Part shown: positions 8,282 through 16,808 of the stretch, piece after piece
How the letters are laid out: every line of letters starts with the position of its first letter
How positions within the stretch are numbered: position 1 is the stretch's first letter
From: Alteromonas sp. a30
GTDB taxonomy: Bacteria > Pseudomonadota > Gammaproteobacteria > Enterobacterales > Alteromonadaceae
Direction of reading: 5' to 3'
Assembly: GCF_026788005.1 (NCBI RefSeq)
Contig: NZ_JABEPE010000026.1
Location: 1-40,343 of the forward strand
DNA length: 40,343 nt
Notes under the pieces: generated by a model
Told to the model about the DNA's origin: nothing
The model's database searches: none
Seen by the model: only the letters and a program-made list of their open reading frames with translations
Program-made: the position numbers and the translations under genes

Positions 8282-10093
8282 CTAAATTAGTATCGTTGCC
8301 AGTAGCGCTAAACAGTAAGCGAGAACGCCGTAAAGGGCATACAAACCCCATGCAATTTTGCCGTTTCCAGTTTCTGCGCGTAATGTGGCAACTGTTGCAA
8401 CGCATTGAAGCGCAACTACGTAAAATACTAATAGTCCGATACCCGTACCAATAGGCATGCCTTCAGCGGCAATGTTCTCGGCTAAGCCTGCGATGTTCTC
8501 ATCGGCACCGTCAATACCATAAAGCGTACCCAATACGCCAACGAATACCTCTCTTGCGAGGAAGGACATAAGCATCGCCACACCGTAACGCCAGTCTAAT
8601 CCAAGAGGCGCAAAAACAGGCTCAATAACATGACCAAATTGACCTAACCAAGAGTGCTCTAGTCCGGCATTCATTGGGAAGTACCCCAATACCCAAAGCA
8701 CAACGGATACTATGAAGATGACCGGTGCAGCACGCTTAATAAATTGCATGCCGCTGTTAATGACACGATGCATTAATGGTTTCCAATGAGGCAAGCGGTA
8801 AGTCGGTAATTCCAAAATAAACGGCATTTCAGTTTTGTCTTGTTCAGTTAACGACATTTTGCTGAGCATAGCGCTAACTAATAATGCTGTGATGATTCCA
8901 AACATATACAACGCGAAAAAAGTGACGCCTTGAAGGTTAAACACGCCTAACCAATAATGATCTGACGGAATAAAAGCAGCTATCAATAGCGCGTAAACGG
9001 GCAATCGTGCTGAGCATGACATTAACGGGATCGTCATCATGGTAATTAAACGTTTGCGCGGAGACTCAATGGTACGCGCCGCCATAATCGCTGGAATGGC
9101 ACAGGCGTGGCCGGACAAATACGGAATAAAACTTCTGCCGGATAAACCAAAATAACTCAGTGGTTTGTGGCATATGAGTGCGGCTCTTGCTAGATACCCG
9201 CTATCTTCTAATATGCCGATAATAAAGGTGAGTACCATTATTTGTGGCACAAACACTAAGAACGAACCCACACCGCCGAACATAGCATCGGAAATAAAGT
9301 CATGGGCGAGACCGCTAGGCAATATAGTGGTAACAACGCCTGCTAATGCTTCGATACCCGCTTCAACCCCATCCATCAGTGGCGTTGCCCACGTAAAAAT
9401 ACTTTGGAATAAGAAAAACATAATGCCAAAAAACGCCACGCTACCTAGCAGGTTATTTAGCAAGAATGCATCGATACGGTTTTGATTTTTCAGAACAATG
9501 CTGGCTGGCAACGCGTGCTCTTTGGCAAGTGCGCGACTGGTTTTTACAGGATCATTAATATCAACTTGAGGCTCTGGTAAAGCAACCGCTTGCGCGCTAG
9601 CGCTTTCAATCAGCAGTTGTTTGAAAGTGTCTACGCCTTTCAATGTTTTGGCTGACAGCGCACATACAGGGACACCTAACTGTTCGGATAATTTATCAAT
9701 ATCAATATGATGGTTATGGTGTTCGAGTTCATCCACCATATTCAGCGCAAACATAATGTTCTTGTTATGCTTTCGCGCTAACGCTAACACCTGAAGCGCA
9801 AAAACCAAGCTGCGCTCTAATCGTGTCGCATCTAACACACATACCAGCATGTGCGTATCGTCTTGTACTAGCGCCTCGTTGATCTTCTCTACGGCGATTT
9901 CTTCATCTTTTGATAGCGTATTTAAGGAATAGGTGCCGGGGAAGTCTAGTACCTCAAATTGTTCGAATTGACCTGCTCTTAACTCAACAGTGACCCCGGG
10001 GAAATTAGCGACTTTTTGCCTAAGCCCAGTTAATTGGTTGAAAAGTAAACTTTTACCGCAGTTGGGTTTACCAACTAAAATAATACGTTGCAT
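8282..10093 (-). CDS. feoB: Ferrous iron transport protein B
   Basis: FeoB is the inner-membrane Fe2+ transporter with a cytosolic GTPase domain. The G domain is clear: G1 GKPNCGKS (8-15), the switch region PGVTVE, G3 DFPGTYS and G4 NMVD. The membrane part contains the two Gate regions, recognisable from GYLARAALI...GHACAIPAIMAARTIESPRKR and MSCSARLPVYALLIAAF. At 603 residues it is clearly shorter than E. coli FeoB (773), but both domains are present, so it looks compact and not truncated. It lies 33 bases downstream of feoA in the same unit. Expected to be induced by iron starvation through the Fur box upstream of feoA. Confidence 0.96.
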   Translation of the reverse strand: MQRIILVGKPNCGKSLLFNQLTGLRQKVANFPGVTVELRAGQFEQFEVLDFPGTYSLNTLSKDEEIAVEKINEALVQDDTHMLVCVLDATRLERSLVFALQVLALARKHNKNIMFALNMVDELEHHNHHIDIDKLSEQLGVPVCALSAKTLKGVDTFKQLLIESASAQAVALPEPQVDINDPVKTSRALAKEHALPASIVLKNQNRIDAFLLNNLLGSVAFFGIMFFLFQSIFTWATPLMDGVEAGIEALAGVVTTILPSGLAHDFISDAMFGGVGSFLVFVPQIMVLTFIIGILEDSGYLARAALICHKPLSYFGLSGRSFIPYLSGHACAIPAIMAARTIESPRKRLITMMTIPLMSCSARLPVYALLIAAFIPSDHYWLGVFNLQGVTFFALYMFGIITALLVSAMLSKMSLTEQDKTEMPFILELPTYRLPHWKPLMHRVINSGMQFIKRAAPVIFIVSVVLWVLGYFPMNAGLEHSWLGQFGHVIEPVFAPLGLDWRYGVAMLMSFLAREVFVGVLGTLYGIDGADENIAGLAENIAAEGMPIGTGIGLLVFYVVALQCVATVATLRAETGNGKIAWGLYALYGVLAYCLALLATILI

Positions 10094-10126
10094 AAATAAA
10101 CCTAGCTTGATGAGAATGCGCTGAAA

Positions 10127-10360
10127 TTATGACAATGTGTGAAGATGAATTTTATCCGCAATGTCTTGCTCTAAAGAAATGACACTATCACCGAGCTGAA
10201 TGACGATAGGCCCTGCAAAAGGGCTACGACGTAAACAAATTACATCGCAATCTATATCAAATCCCATTTCTTTTAGGCGGTCGATAACACCTACGTCTAA
10301 TTGATCGCTAATGTCACTAATTCTGCCATTAGCGTTCTTAGGTAAGTCCCATAGGGTCAT
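10127..10360 (-). CDS. feoA: Ferrous iron transport protein A
   Basis: A 77-residue SH3-like FeoA domain. The region RLKEMGFDIDCDVICLRRSP is the typical core, followed by FAGPIVIQLGDSVISLEQDIADKI. FeoA is a small cytosolic accessory protein needed for FeoB activity. It is the first gene of feoAB, with a Fur box about 80 bases upstream. Confidence 0.94.
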   Translation of the reverse strand: MTLWDLPKNANGRISDISDQLDVGVIDRLKEMGFDIDCDVICLRRSPFAGPIVIQLGDSVISLEQDIADKIHLHTLS

Positions 10361-10439
10361 AAAATTATCTCTTGAGTTGGCGTGTCATTGGGTAACTGCA
10401 CAAGTGTATATAAAGTCGGATATAAGAATCAAACCTAAA

Positions 10440-10454
10440 TGAAAACTATTCTCA
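10440..10454 (-). promoter_or_regulatory. Fur box of feoAB
   Basis: On the minus strand this reads TGAGAATAGTTTTCA, matching the 7-1-7 Fur consensus TGATAATnATTATCA at 12 of 14 positions. It lies about 80 bases before feoA, just upstream of AT-rich DNA that could hold the promoter. Iron-loaded Fur would repress feoAB. Confidence 0.8.
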
Positions 10455-10686
10455 TCGATAACCATTCGTTAACCGATGGTGAATTATAGTGACCACTCGT
10501 TTAGCCTTCTAGCGGTCCGAGAAAAACGCGTGATTTATCAATCAAATAAGTTGCCATTTTAGATGCTTAGTTACGGTATTACTTCGTTACAAAAGACATC
10601 TATTCTAGATGCCGCAGTATATTGGATGGTTGATGTTTTATCACCCGTGTCGACAAGTGGTTTATAGCGATAGCGTGTCGTCATAA

Positions 10687-10700
10687 TGCTACCGGTGTCA
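10687..10700 (+). promoter_or_regulatory. Outlying copy of the pectin-regulon operator palindrome
   Basis: TGCTACCGGTGTCA differs at one of 14 positions from the operators at 19700 and 32840. It overlaps a -10-like CATAAT (10683-10688) and lies about 250 bases before the response regulator. No good -35 was found, so its effect on a promoter is uncertain. Confidence 0.5.
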
Positions 10701-10946
10701 CAGGTAAACTAAGCATAAGTGTCTATTCCACACATATGGCTAACGCCAAGTATGTAAGGGTCATGATTACCATTTAGATCAGGCCCGTGCCATTATTAAC
10801 TGATGCTTTGGGGTAGTTAGTTTATACACAATTTGCCGCTATCCTTATTCGATACGGCTTGTTCTGCATCTTACATTTTTGTGTACGGAAGGAACAAACA
10901 TATTGGGTCTTGCAAACTGTTCAACAAGGTTAGAGGAGCAATTTTA

Positions 10947-11624
10947 ATGCTAACAGTATTACTCGTTGAAGATGATCGCGACTTAGCCGAAACCGTTATC
11001 CAATTTCTGGGTATTCATAATATTGACTGTGATTATGCAAGTAATGGTCAATATGGCGTAAATCTGTTGCAAAAAAACAACTACGATGTGTTGTTGCTTG
11101 ATATTAACCTGCCAAGGGTCGATGGAATTACCCTGTGTCAGCAAGCCAGAGATAACGGCAATAATACGCCTGTTTTGATGTTAACAGCGAGAGATCAGTT
11201 GAAAGATAAAATCGCCGGGTTTAACTCTGGGGCAGATGACTTTTTGGTGAAACCTTTCGCATTACAAGAACTGCTCTTACGTATTCAAGCCCTTTCCCGA
11301 CGTCGCAATGGTCATGCCAAAGTGTTAAAACATGGCGTTTTGAGTATGAATATCAATATGCGAGAAATTACGTTGGGAGAAGAGCAAATACATGTGTCTC
11401 CTATTGGCTGGAAATTACTCGAAGTCTTATTACGTCATGCGCCTGAAGCCGTTGCCAGAGAACGCTTGCAAAGTGCCGTTTGGGGCGATGAAATCCCCGA
11501 TTCAAATAGTTTAAAAGTGCATATTCACAAGCTGCGCAAAGCCCTAAATGTGGAAGGTGAAGCACCCCTGCTTCATACTATCCCCGGTTATGGCTTTGCG
11601 ATACAGGAAAGAAAAGCTTTGTGA
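10947..11624 (+). CDS. OmpR/PhoB-family response regulator
   Basis: A 225-residue two-domain regulator. The receiver domain (about 1-118) has the acidic pair in VEDD (7-10), the phospho-acceptor Asp52 in LLLDINLP, the Thr in MLTARD and the Lys in LVKPF. The C-terminal winged helix (about 125-222) ends in the typical LKVHIHKLRKAL...GYGF pattern. The start chosen is the ATG at 10947, preceded by GAGGAG; an upstream TTG in frame has no support and would add 38 residues unlike the family. It overlaps the kinase gene by 4 bases (GTGA). The stimulus is unknown; the neighbours are feoAB and the pectin locus. Confidence 0.93.
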   Translation: MLTVLLVEDDRDLAETVIQFLGIHNIDCDYASNGQYGVNLLQKNNYDVLLLDINLPRVDGITLCQQARDNGNNTPVLMLTARDQLKDKIAGFNSGADDFLVKPFALQELLLRIQALSRRRNGHAKVLKHGVLSMNINMREITLGEEQIHVSPIGWKLLEVLLRHAPEAVARERLQSAVWGDEIPDSNSLKVHIHKLRKALNVEGEAPLLHTIPGYGFAIQERKAL

Positions 11625-12874
11625 AAGCAATCAACATCAGTTTAAAACAATCCATTATTCTTGTTTTAGTGGTCACATTTTTGCTGTTAATTGCCGGATA
11701 CAGCAACCTTAGCGCCAGCTATTTTATTGGCGGCATGGATAACATTACCATGTCGAATATGGCGAAGGCGGCTCATAAGGAACTCTATCCCGATAACGCC
11801 GCGCCAGACCCATTGTATTTTGTTTCTAGGACGTGGGAGGAGCAACCTTCTCAAGTTCGTTCAGTCATGCCAGAAGCCCCGCCTCAGAGCGGTAAGCTTT
11901 ATAAGGTTCAGGTAGAAAATGGTGACTTGGTCTTTGGTTTACACCACTTACTTCCCAACGATGAGGCTTATGTCAGCTTCTACTTATCTCAAGATGCGAA
12001 GTCACGAACGATACGGCAAAACTTAGAACAAAACTTTGAGCGTCTGGTCATTATTTCTGGCGTCACTGTGTTGATGTTAGGTTTGCTTCTTGGTTGGTTA
12101 TTGAAACGTATTTCTCGCCCCATTTCTGCTTTAGGAGAATGGTCCAGAGGTTTGAATGAAAAAACCTTAAAAGACCCTGTCCCTGACTTCACTTATTCCG
12201 ACCTAAATGACTTTGCTGTTTTGATTCAGGAAAGCTTAACATCGGCAAACGAAAGCCTTATTCGAGAAGAAGCCTTTTTGCGCCATGCGAGTCATGAATT
12301 GCGTACGCCAATTAGCATTATTCACAATAATATTGAGTTGTTGCAGTGTTTGCGGGAACAACAAGGGGAAACCGAAGATTCCCCAGAAACCCCTATTCTG
12401 TTGCGTATGCAAAGAGCCAGCGCAACCATGAAGTCACTAACAGAAACCCTACTTTGGTTGAGTAAAGACTTATCATCGCCATTACAAGAACAGGAAGTTC
12501 GGGTTGACCAAATGTTGGAGTATGTGATTAGCGAACAGCGTTATTTAACGGCAGGTAATGCTATCAACATTAAAACGTCCCTTGAGCCTTGGAGCGGGAG
12601 ATTTTCTTCAGCTGCCTTACAAATTGTTTTGACGAATATTGTGCGAAATGCGTTTCAACACAGCTTTGATGGAGAAGTGTTTATTAGCACACAAGAAAAC
12701 AAAGTAGTGGTTACAAATCCGCTGTGTGAAGAAACCGGTAACTCCCCAGAGTTGGGATTTGGTTTGGGGATAGAGTTAACGAAAAAGTTAACTGAAAAAC
12801 TCCACTGGGGCTATCAGTACCAAATTGAAAGTAATATTTTTAGAGTTGAGATAATGTTTGAAAAGAAATGCTAA
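11621..12874 (+). CDS. Sensor histidine kinase partner of the response regulator
   Basis: A 417-residue inner-membrane kinase: transmembrane segment 1 at about 11-27, a periplasmic sensor of about 110 residues, transmembrane segment 2 at 142-162, a HAMP-like linker, then a HisKA domain with phospho-acceptor His225 in HASHELRTP. The HATPase region has an N box (NIVRNAFQH) and a single G box (GFGLGIELTKKL). The GTG start overlaps the response-regulator stop. The periplasmic domain resembles no sensor I can name. Being first downstream of an operator-like palindrome, the pair may be linked to pectin or to iron, which is unproven. Confidence 0.92.
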   Translation: MKAINISLKQSIILVLVVTFLLLIAGYSNLSASYFIGGMDNITMSNMAKAAHKELYPDNAAPDPLYFVSRTWEEQPSQVRSVMPEAPPQSGKLYKVQVENGDLVFGLHHLLPNDEAYVSFYLSQDAKSRTIRQNLEQNFERLVIISGVTVLMLGLLLGWLLKRISRPISALGEWSRGLNEKTLKDPVPDFTYSDLNDFAVLIQESLTSANESLIREEAFLRHASHELRTPISIIHNNIELLQCLREQQGETEDSPETPILLRMQRASATMKSLTETLLWLSKDLSSPLQEQEVRVDQMLEYVISEQRYLTAGNAINIKTSLEPWSGRFSSAALQIVLTNIVRNAFQHSFDGEVFISTQENKVVVTNPLCEETGNSPELGFGLGIELTKKLTEKLHWGYQYQIESNIFRVEIMFEKKC

Positions 12875-12886
12875 CACCTTATTAGT

Positions 12887-12958
12887 GCCAAGTTACCCGA
12901 TAACGCAGAGCACGCTTTGGATACGGTGCTTCTCTCTCATCGAGCAGGCTGACTTGGC
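12887..12958. repeat. Nested inverted repeat in the convergent spacer
   Basis: GCCAAGT (12887-12893) pairs with ACTTGGC (12952-12958), and AGCAC (12909-12913) pairs inside with GTGCT (12926-12930). It lies between the convergent kinase and CE8 genes. No T-run follows, so it is not a canonical terminator; a structured RNA or repeat relic is possible. Confidence 0.35.
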
Positions 12959-13038
12959 GCAGCAGCACAAAGCTGTGGTTGTAGCCGACTGAAAGCCTTT
13001 CGTGATGAAGTTAATTTAAAAATAAAGATAGTTAAACT

Positions 13039-14346
13039 TCATAACCTCGGTTGCCAATCCCCTAAAACTTTGGATTTCTGGTAGTTCGCCACTTGAGCTT
13101 TTGGCAACTGAGGGCGCTGTTCATTAACTAATGCACCTGCACCAAAGCTGGCAAACTCGGTAAAGCGGGCGTCGCTAAGTGGCATAAATTGCTTGCGAGA
13201 ACCGTCTTTTGCTGTGCCGCCCATACTGGCCCAACCTTGCTGGGCGATGTGTGCGTCCATATAGGTTTGAATGTAAGTGCTTTTGCCGATGGCAAAGGGG
13301 TTGGCGTAGCGTCCATCTTCAAAGGTCGTTGTTGGGTGCCAAGGGCGACCTAAACCAACGGAATTATCGGGTACACCTTGCTCTCGTAGCAATCGACAAT
13401 GTAAGAAGGTTAACCCATAAGCATTGTCGATAAGGGTGCTAGGTGCGGTTACGTAGCCGGTAAATTTGTGTGGATGGGCGCGAGGCAGCGAAATCACATC
13501 AACTCGCTCGAACAGGGCGTTACCCTTGCCAAAAATAAAGTCTACATGTCCGTAAATATCCGAGTCGTACACGTAAGTACGTTTGCCCTGAACAAATAGG
13601 GTGTCTTGGTAGCCAAATAAGCGTACGCGATTAAGCAACACTTTGTCGGCGGTTTCTGCCACCTTTAGCGCCACGGCTTGCGTGCCTTTAATTTTGTCGG
13701 GGTGGCCTTTGGGGAGCTTATCTTGGCTTGGGTAATCAAAGCTGTTTTCGATGCTGATGTCGTGAAATTGTACGTCGGTTGCGTGAACTTCTACGGTGGC
13801 GGTACGAAAGGTTCCCCACGTTTCGCTTGCGCCTTCAGCAATGGCTTGCCCTGCGTAACGGTCAAAGTAAATGCGCGTTTGCTCGCGTCCAGCGCCAATA
13901 ATTCGAACATTTGGGCGTGTCACGATAACGCGCTCTTTGTAGTTGCCGGGCATCACCAAAACGCGCCATGTTTTATTATCATTGATAGTGGCGGCATCAA
14001 GTGCGGCTTGAATACTTTGAAAGCGCGGAGTTGACGCTTTTTTATTGATATAGTGAACCGCGTTTTTATCCACATTCTCATGAGTATTTTCGTCGCTAAT
14101 CAGGGTTGGGTTCCAATCTTTAGAAACAACGATAGCGTCGTATTGCGGCGATGCATTGTAAGACGGTAGTCTACTCTTTTCCAACCATGATTCGGCTTGG
14201 CTTGCTGATGCAGGTTGCGCTAATACCGCCTGTGCTAACCCAACTAACACAGCGAGTGCGAAAACAGGTGATGCGAAAGCGGCTTTGAGCATCGTTAGCT
14301 TAGGTGTAAACACCCTAACAAGCGCACATGAGAAATAACTACGCAC
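13039..14346 (-). CDS. Pectin methylesterase, CE8
   Basis: CE8 enzymes remove methyl esters from homogalacturonan and so expose it to lyases and hydrolases. This 435-residue protein has a hydrophobic export signal at about 20-43 ending in an Ala-x-Ala-like site. Family motifs are present: GNYKERV, TQAVAL with Q223, GYQDTL with catalytic D248, VDFIFG with D269, and LGRPW with R334 and W336. The GTG at 14346 has a good Shine-Dalgarno (GAGGTGACGA); an internal ATG at 14292 would give a more usual signal-peptide length but a weaker site. It overlaps the end of the GH28 gene by 8 bases and is last in the five-gene operon. Confidence 0.95.
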   Translation of the reverse strand: MRSYFSCALVRVFTPKLTMLKAAFASPVFALAVLVGLAQAVLAQPASASQAESWLEKSRLPSYNASPQYDAIVVSKDWNPTLISDENTHENVDKNAVHYINKKASTPRFQSIQAALDAATINDNKTWRVLVMPGNYKERVIVTRPNVRIIGAGREQTRIYFDRYAGQAIAEGASETWGTFRTATVEVHATDVQFHDISIENSFDYPSQDKLPKGHPDKIKGTQAVALKVAETADKVLLNRVRLFGYQDTLFVQGKRTYVYDSDIYGHVDFIFGKGNALFERVDVISLPRAHPHKFTGYVTAPSTLIDNAYGLTFLHCRLLREQGVPDNSVGLGRPWHPTTTFEDGRYANPFAIGKSTYIQTYMDAHIAQQGWASMGGTAKDGSRKQFMPLSDARFTEFASFGAGALVNEQRPQLPKAQVANYQKSKVLGDWQPRL

Positions 14347-15805
14347 TCGTCACCTCAAATGGATGTCCGTTAATGAAAATGTTCTCTTGTTTGATGTTGC
14401 CAACGTTTTCAACCACCGGATCAAACTCCACCTTTTCGATGGTGATGTCTTTCATGCTAACGCCGGTAATGGGCGTGTGCGGGTAGCCGCGCAACATGAA
14501 GGCGCGTTTGGCTTTCACCACATGTAGCTTTTCGATGCGAATGTCTTCCAGTACCGGCGTGAAGTTGCCGACATCCCCTTCTTCGTAATAGAAGTTGATG
14601 ACCACGGCATCTTTGACTTGCCCGATGCTAATGTTGCGATAGTTCAGGTTTTGTAGGTGTCCGCCGCGAATCGAATTGGTTTTGATGCGAATGCCTCTGT
14701 CTAAATCTGGGCTGCTCATCACGCAATTTTGTGAGTATAAATTGCGCACGCCGCCGGAAATCTCGCTGCCAATGACAATGCCGCCGTGACCCGCTTTCAT
14801 AGTGCAGTTGTTAATGAGAATATTTTCGCAAGGCTGAGCAACGCGGCGACCATCGGCGTTCCGGCCCGATTTAATGGCGATGCAATCGTCTCCAGTGTCG
14901 AAGGTGCAATCTTCAATAAGTACATCGGTGCAGCATTCTGGATCGCAGCCATCAGAATTTGGACCATGGCTATTACAGGTAATACCGCGAATGGTCACGT
15001 TTTGGCAAAGCACAGGGTTAACTAGCCAAAAGGGTGAATTCTTGATGGTGACATTCTCAATTAATACATTTTGGCAGCGATAGGGCTGAATAAAGGGCGG
15101 GCGCAAGAAGTTGTGATCAAACACGCGCTTATGAACCGGCACTTGTTGCTCTGCCATTTCTCGCAAAACGTCGCGAGTGAATTTTTGGTTGTCTGTTGGG
15201 TGGTCGCCCCACGGCGCTTCTTTCCATTTGCCTTTCCACGGCCACCATGTGTCGTTTCTGCCACCACCTTCTAACGTGCCTTCCCCGGTAATGGCAATAT
15301 TGGTTTGCTCAAACGCATAAATAAGCGGGGAGTAACCCATTAATTCAGTGCCTTCCCAGCGGGTGAATACATAAGGTTTGTAACGCTCTGGTTCTGGGTA
15401 AAAGTGCAAGGTTGCGCCTTTGGCGATATGAAAATCAATGTTGGATTTTAGGTGCACAGGACCCGTGTAAAACTCGCCAGCAGGAACGACAACGCGCCCG
15501 CCACCCAATTCCGCAATATGTTCAATGGCTTGTTTGATGGCTTGGGTGTTGTCGTTTTCAATGCCTGTTTTCGCGCCAAACTCGGTAATGGAAATCGCTC
15601 TTGCAGGAAAGCGCGGTGCTTGAATGCGATCACGAATAGCTTGGGCTTCTTCACCCCATCCCGCGTTGGTTTGCCCTTTTTCGCCGCTGTGATTGGTGCC
15701 GAGCAGCGCTTGACTGGTGCATCCTGCCGCAGCAAAAGTGCCAATTAGTGCGGAACCCTTGCCTAAGGTTTTAAGCAATGTTCTACGGTTTAGGTTGATA
15801 GTCAT
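14339..15805 (-). CDS. GH28 polygalacturonase-family hydrolase, probable Tat lipoprotein
   Basis: GH28 enzymes hydrolyse galacturonan or rhamnogalacturonan by inversion. From the ATG at 15805 (Shine-Dalgarno GGGAGA) the protein has 487 residues. It begins with a twin-arginine-like motif, NRRTLLK (6-12), then a hydrophobic stretch and a lipobox AAGC with Cys29, so Tat export and lipid anchoring are likely. The right-handed beta-helix carries the family catalytic set: NSD (283-285), DD (306-307), GHGG (339-342) and RIK (373-375). A longer in-frame extension upstream overlaps the esterase gene and lacks support. The chosen start overlaps the esterase stop by 23 bases. Confidence 0.94.
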   Translation of the reverse strand: MTINLNRRTLLKTLGKGSALIGTFAAAGCTSQALLGTNHSGEKGQTNAGWGEEAQAIRDRIQAPRFPARAISITEFGAKTGIENDNTQAIKQAIEHIAELGGGRVVVPAGEFYTGPVHLKSNIDFHIAKGATLHFYPEPERYKPYVFTRWEGTELMGYSPLIYAFEQTNIAITGEGTLEGGGRNDTWWPWKGKWKEAPWGDHPTDNQKFTRDVLREMAEQQVPVHKRVFDHNFLRPPFIQPYRCQNVLIENVTIKNSPFWLVNPVLCQNVTIRGITCNSHGPNSDGCDPECCTDVLIEDCTFDTGDDCIAIKSGRNADGRRVAQPCENILINNCTMKAGHGGIVIGSEISGGVRNLYSQNCVMSSPDLDRGIRIKTNSIRGGHLQNLNYRNISIGQVKDAVVINFYYEEGDVGNFTPVLEDIRIEKLHVVKAKRAFMLRGYPHTPITGVSMKDITIEKVEFDPVVENVGNIKQENIFINGHPFEVTSA

Positions 15806-16796
15806 GAGCGTCTCCCGTGAGCACGTTTTCTTTGAAAAATTGGTGAATGCGAACGGCGGTTTCCGATAAATATGGCTCAAAAAGCCAGAATGTGTGGATG
15901 ATGCCGTTGTATTGATAATACTGATGGGCAATATCAAACTGCGTTAGCTTCGCAAAGGTTTTGTCTTTACCGGCAGTGAAGCGCATTTGTCCGCTGCTGA
16001 TGACCAGCATGGGTGGCGAATTAGCGTGAATATGTAAAGCGGTTGAGGCTTGCTGCCACTTGTTTAACGTGTCTTCCATCGCGCCGCCAAACCAAAGGCC
16101 CGCAGCGGATTTTTCTTTGCGCTTGTTTTCCGATGCAATGGCGAGAGGGTGGGTGAAATCCAGCACGCCATCAAGATCAATCACGGCGTTTACATGGGTG
16201 TTGGCTTGTATGTTTGTCTCTGCTTCGCTATTGGGGGGGTGAAACCAGTCTTGATTAACCGTGTTGCCAATTAAAGCCGCCATGTGACCACCTGATGAGC
16301 CGCCACCAATGGCAATATTGGCAGGGTTAAAATCAAGCTCAGATGCTTGTGCTCTTAACCATGTAATCACGCGGTTTAAATCGGTTAGTCCGGCTGGATA
16401 AAGCGCTTCGGTAGACAAACGATATTCCGGTAATACAACGAGGTAGCCCTTTTGCGCTAGTAAGTTAGCAAGCGGGTAAAAGTGTGACTTGTTACCTGAA
16501 CGCCAGCCGCCGCCGTGAACCAAAATAATGGCTTGGCGTAAGTTGCGCCCGTGAGGCATGAACAAGTCGGCATGAAGCTCGCGCTTTCCTATTGTGGCAT
16601 AGGTTTGTTCAAAGCGAATAGCTTGGCCTTGTTTAAACACTAAGTCGGGCTTAATCAGTGTTTCATCTTGCTTTTTATAACGCTCGAAACGGCTTGAAGG
16701 AGTATAGCTGTCGTCAACTTCGTAGGTTTGTGCCGCAACAATGCTACTAGCGAAAAGGCTTAGGAACAGTGTTTTAATAACGATGGGTTTCAACAT
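15783..16796 (-). CDS. Exported alpha/beta-hydrolase, probable sugar acetylesterase
   Basis: A 337-residue alpha/beta-hydrolase of the BD-FAE/lipase-like type with an N-terminal signal peptide (hydrophobic 5-20, AAQ cleavage region). The oxyanion-hole motif HGGGW is at 94-98 and the nucleophile elbow GSSGG places Ser168 as catalytic; the His in GIIHTFW near the C-terminus probably completes the triad. Such enzymes often deacetylate plant polysaccharides. Its position between GH43 and GH28 suggests an ester on pectin or its oligomers. The ATG at 16796 is chosen because an AGG lies 8 bases upstream; a GTG two codons earlier is too close to it. Exact substrate unknown. Confidence 0.85.
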   Translation of the reverse strand: MLKPIVIKTLFLSLFASSIVAAQTYEVDDSYTPSSRFERYKKQDETLIKPDLVFKQGQAIRFEQTYATIGKRELHADLFMPHGRNLRQAIILVHGGGWRSGNKSHFYPLANLLAQKGYLVVLPEYRLSTEALYPAGLTDLNRVITWLRAQASELDFNPANIAIGGGSSGGHMAALIGNTVNQDWFHPPNSEAETNIQANTHVNAVIDLDGVLDFTHPLAIASENKRKEKSAAGLWFGGAMEDTLNKWQQASTALHIHANSPPMLVISSGQMRFTAGKDKTFAKLTQFDIAHQYYQYNGIIHTFWLFEPYLSETAVRIHQFFKENVLTGDAHDYQPKP

Positions 16797-16808
16797 ATAC
16801 ACAGCCTA

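Larger units (their letters stand above)
10361..10946. other. Long divergent intergenic region feoA / response regulator
   Basis: This 586-base stretch holds the feoAB promoter region with its Fur box at the left end, and a LacI-type palindrome at 10687-10700. I see no convincing ORF: a 28-codon frame near 10480 lacks a ribosome binding site. No RNA gene is recognisable. The remaining sequence is unexplained. Confidence 0.5.

Noticed and set aside
10480-10570. A 28-codon frame in the feoA/response-regulator spacer
   Set aside because: No ribosome binding site and no recognisable composition.
10833-10946. N-terminal extension of the response regulator by 38 residues
   Set aside because: It would start with TTG without a ribosome binding site, while the ATG at 10947 has GAGGAG and gives the exact family N-terminus.
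13005-13042. ATGAAGTT/AACTTCAT inverted repeat as terminator of the CE8 operon
   Set aside because: The 22-base AT-rich loop and the overlap with the CE8 stop codon do not fit an intrinsic terminator; no T-run follows.
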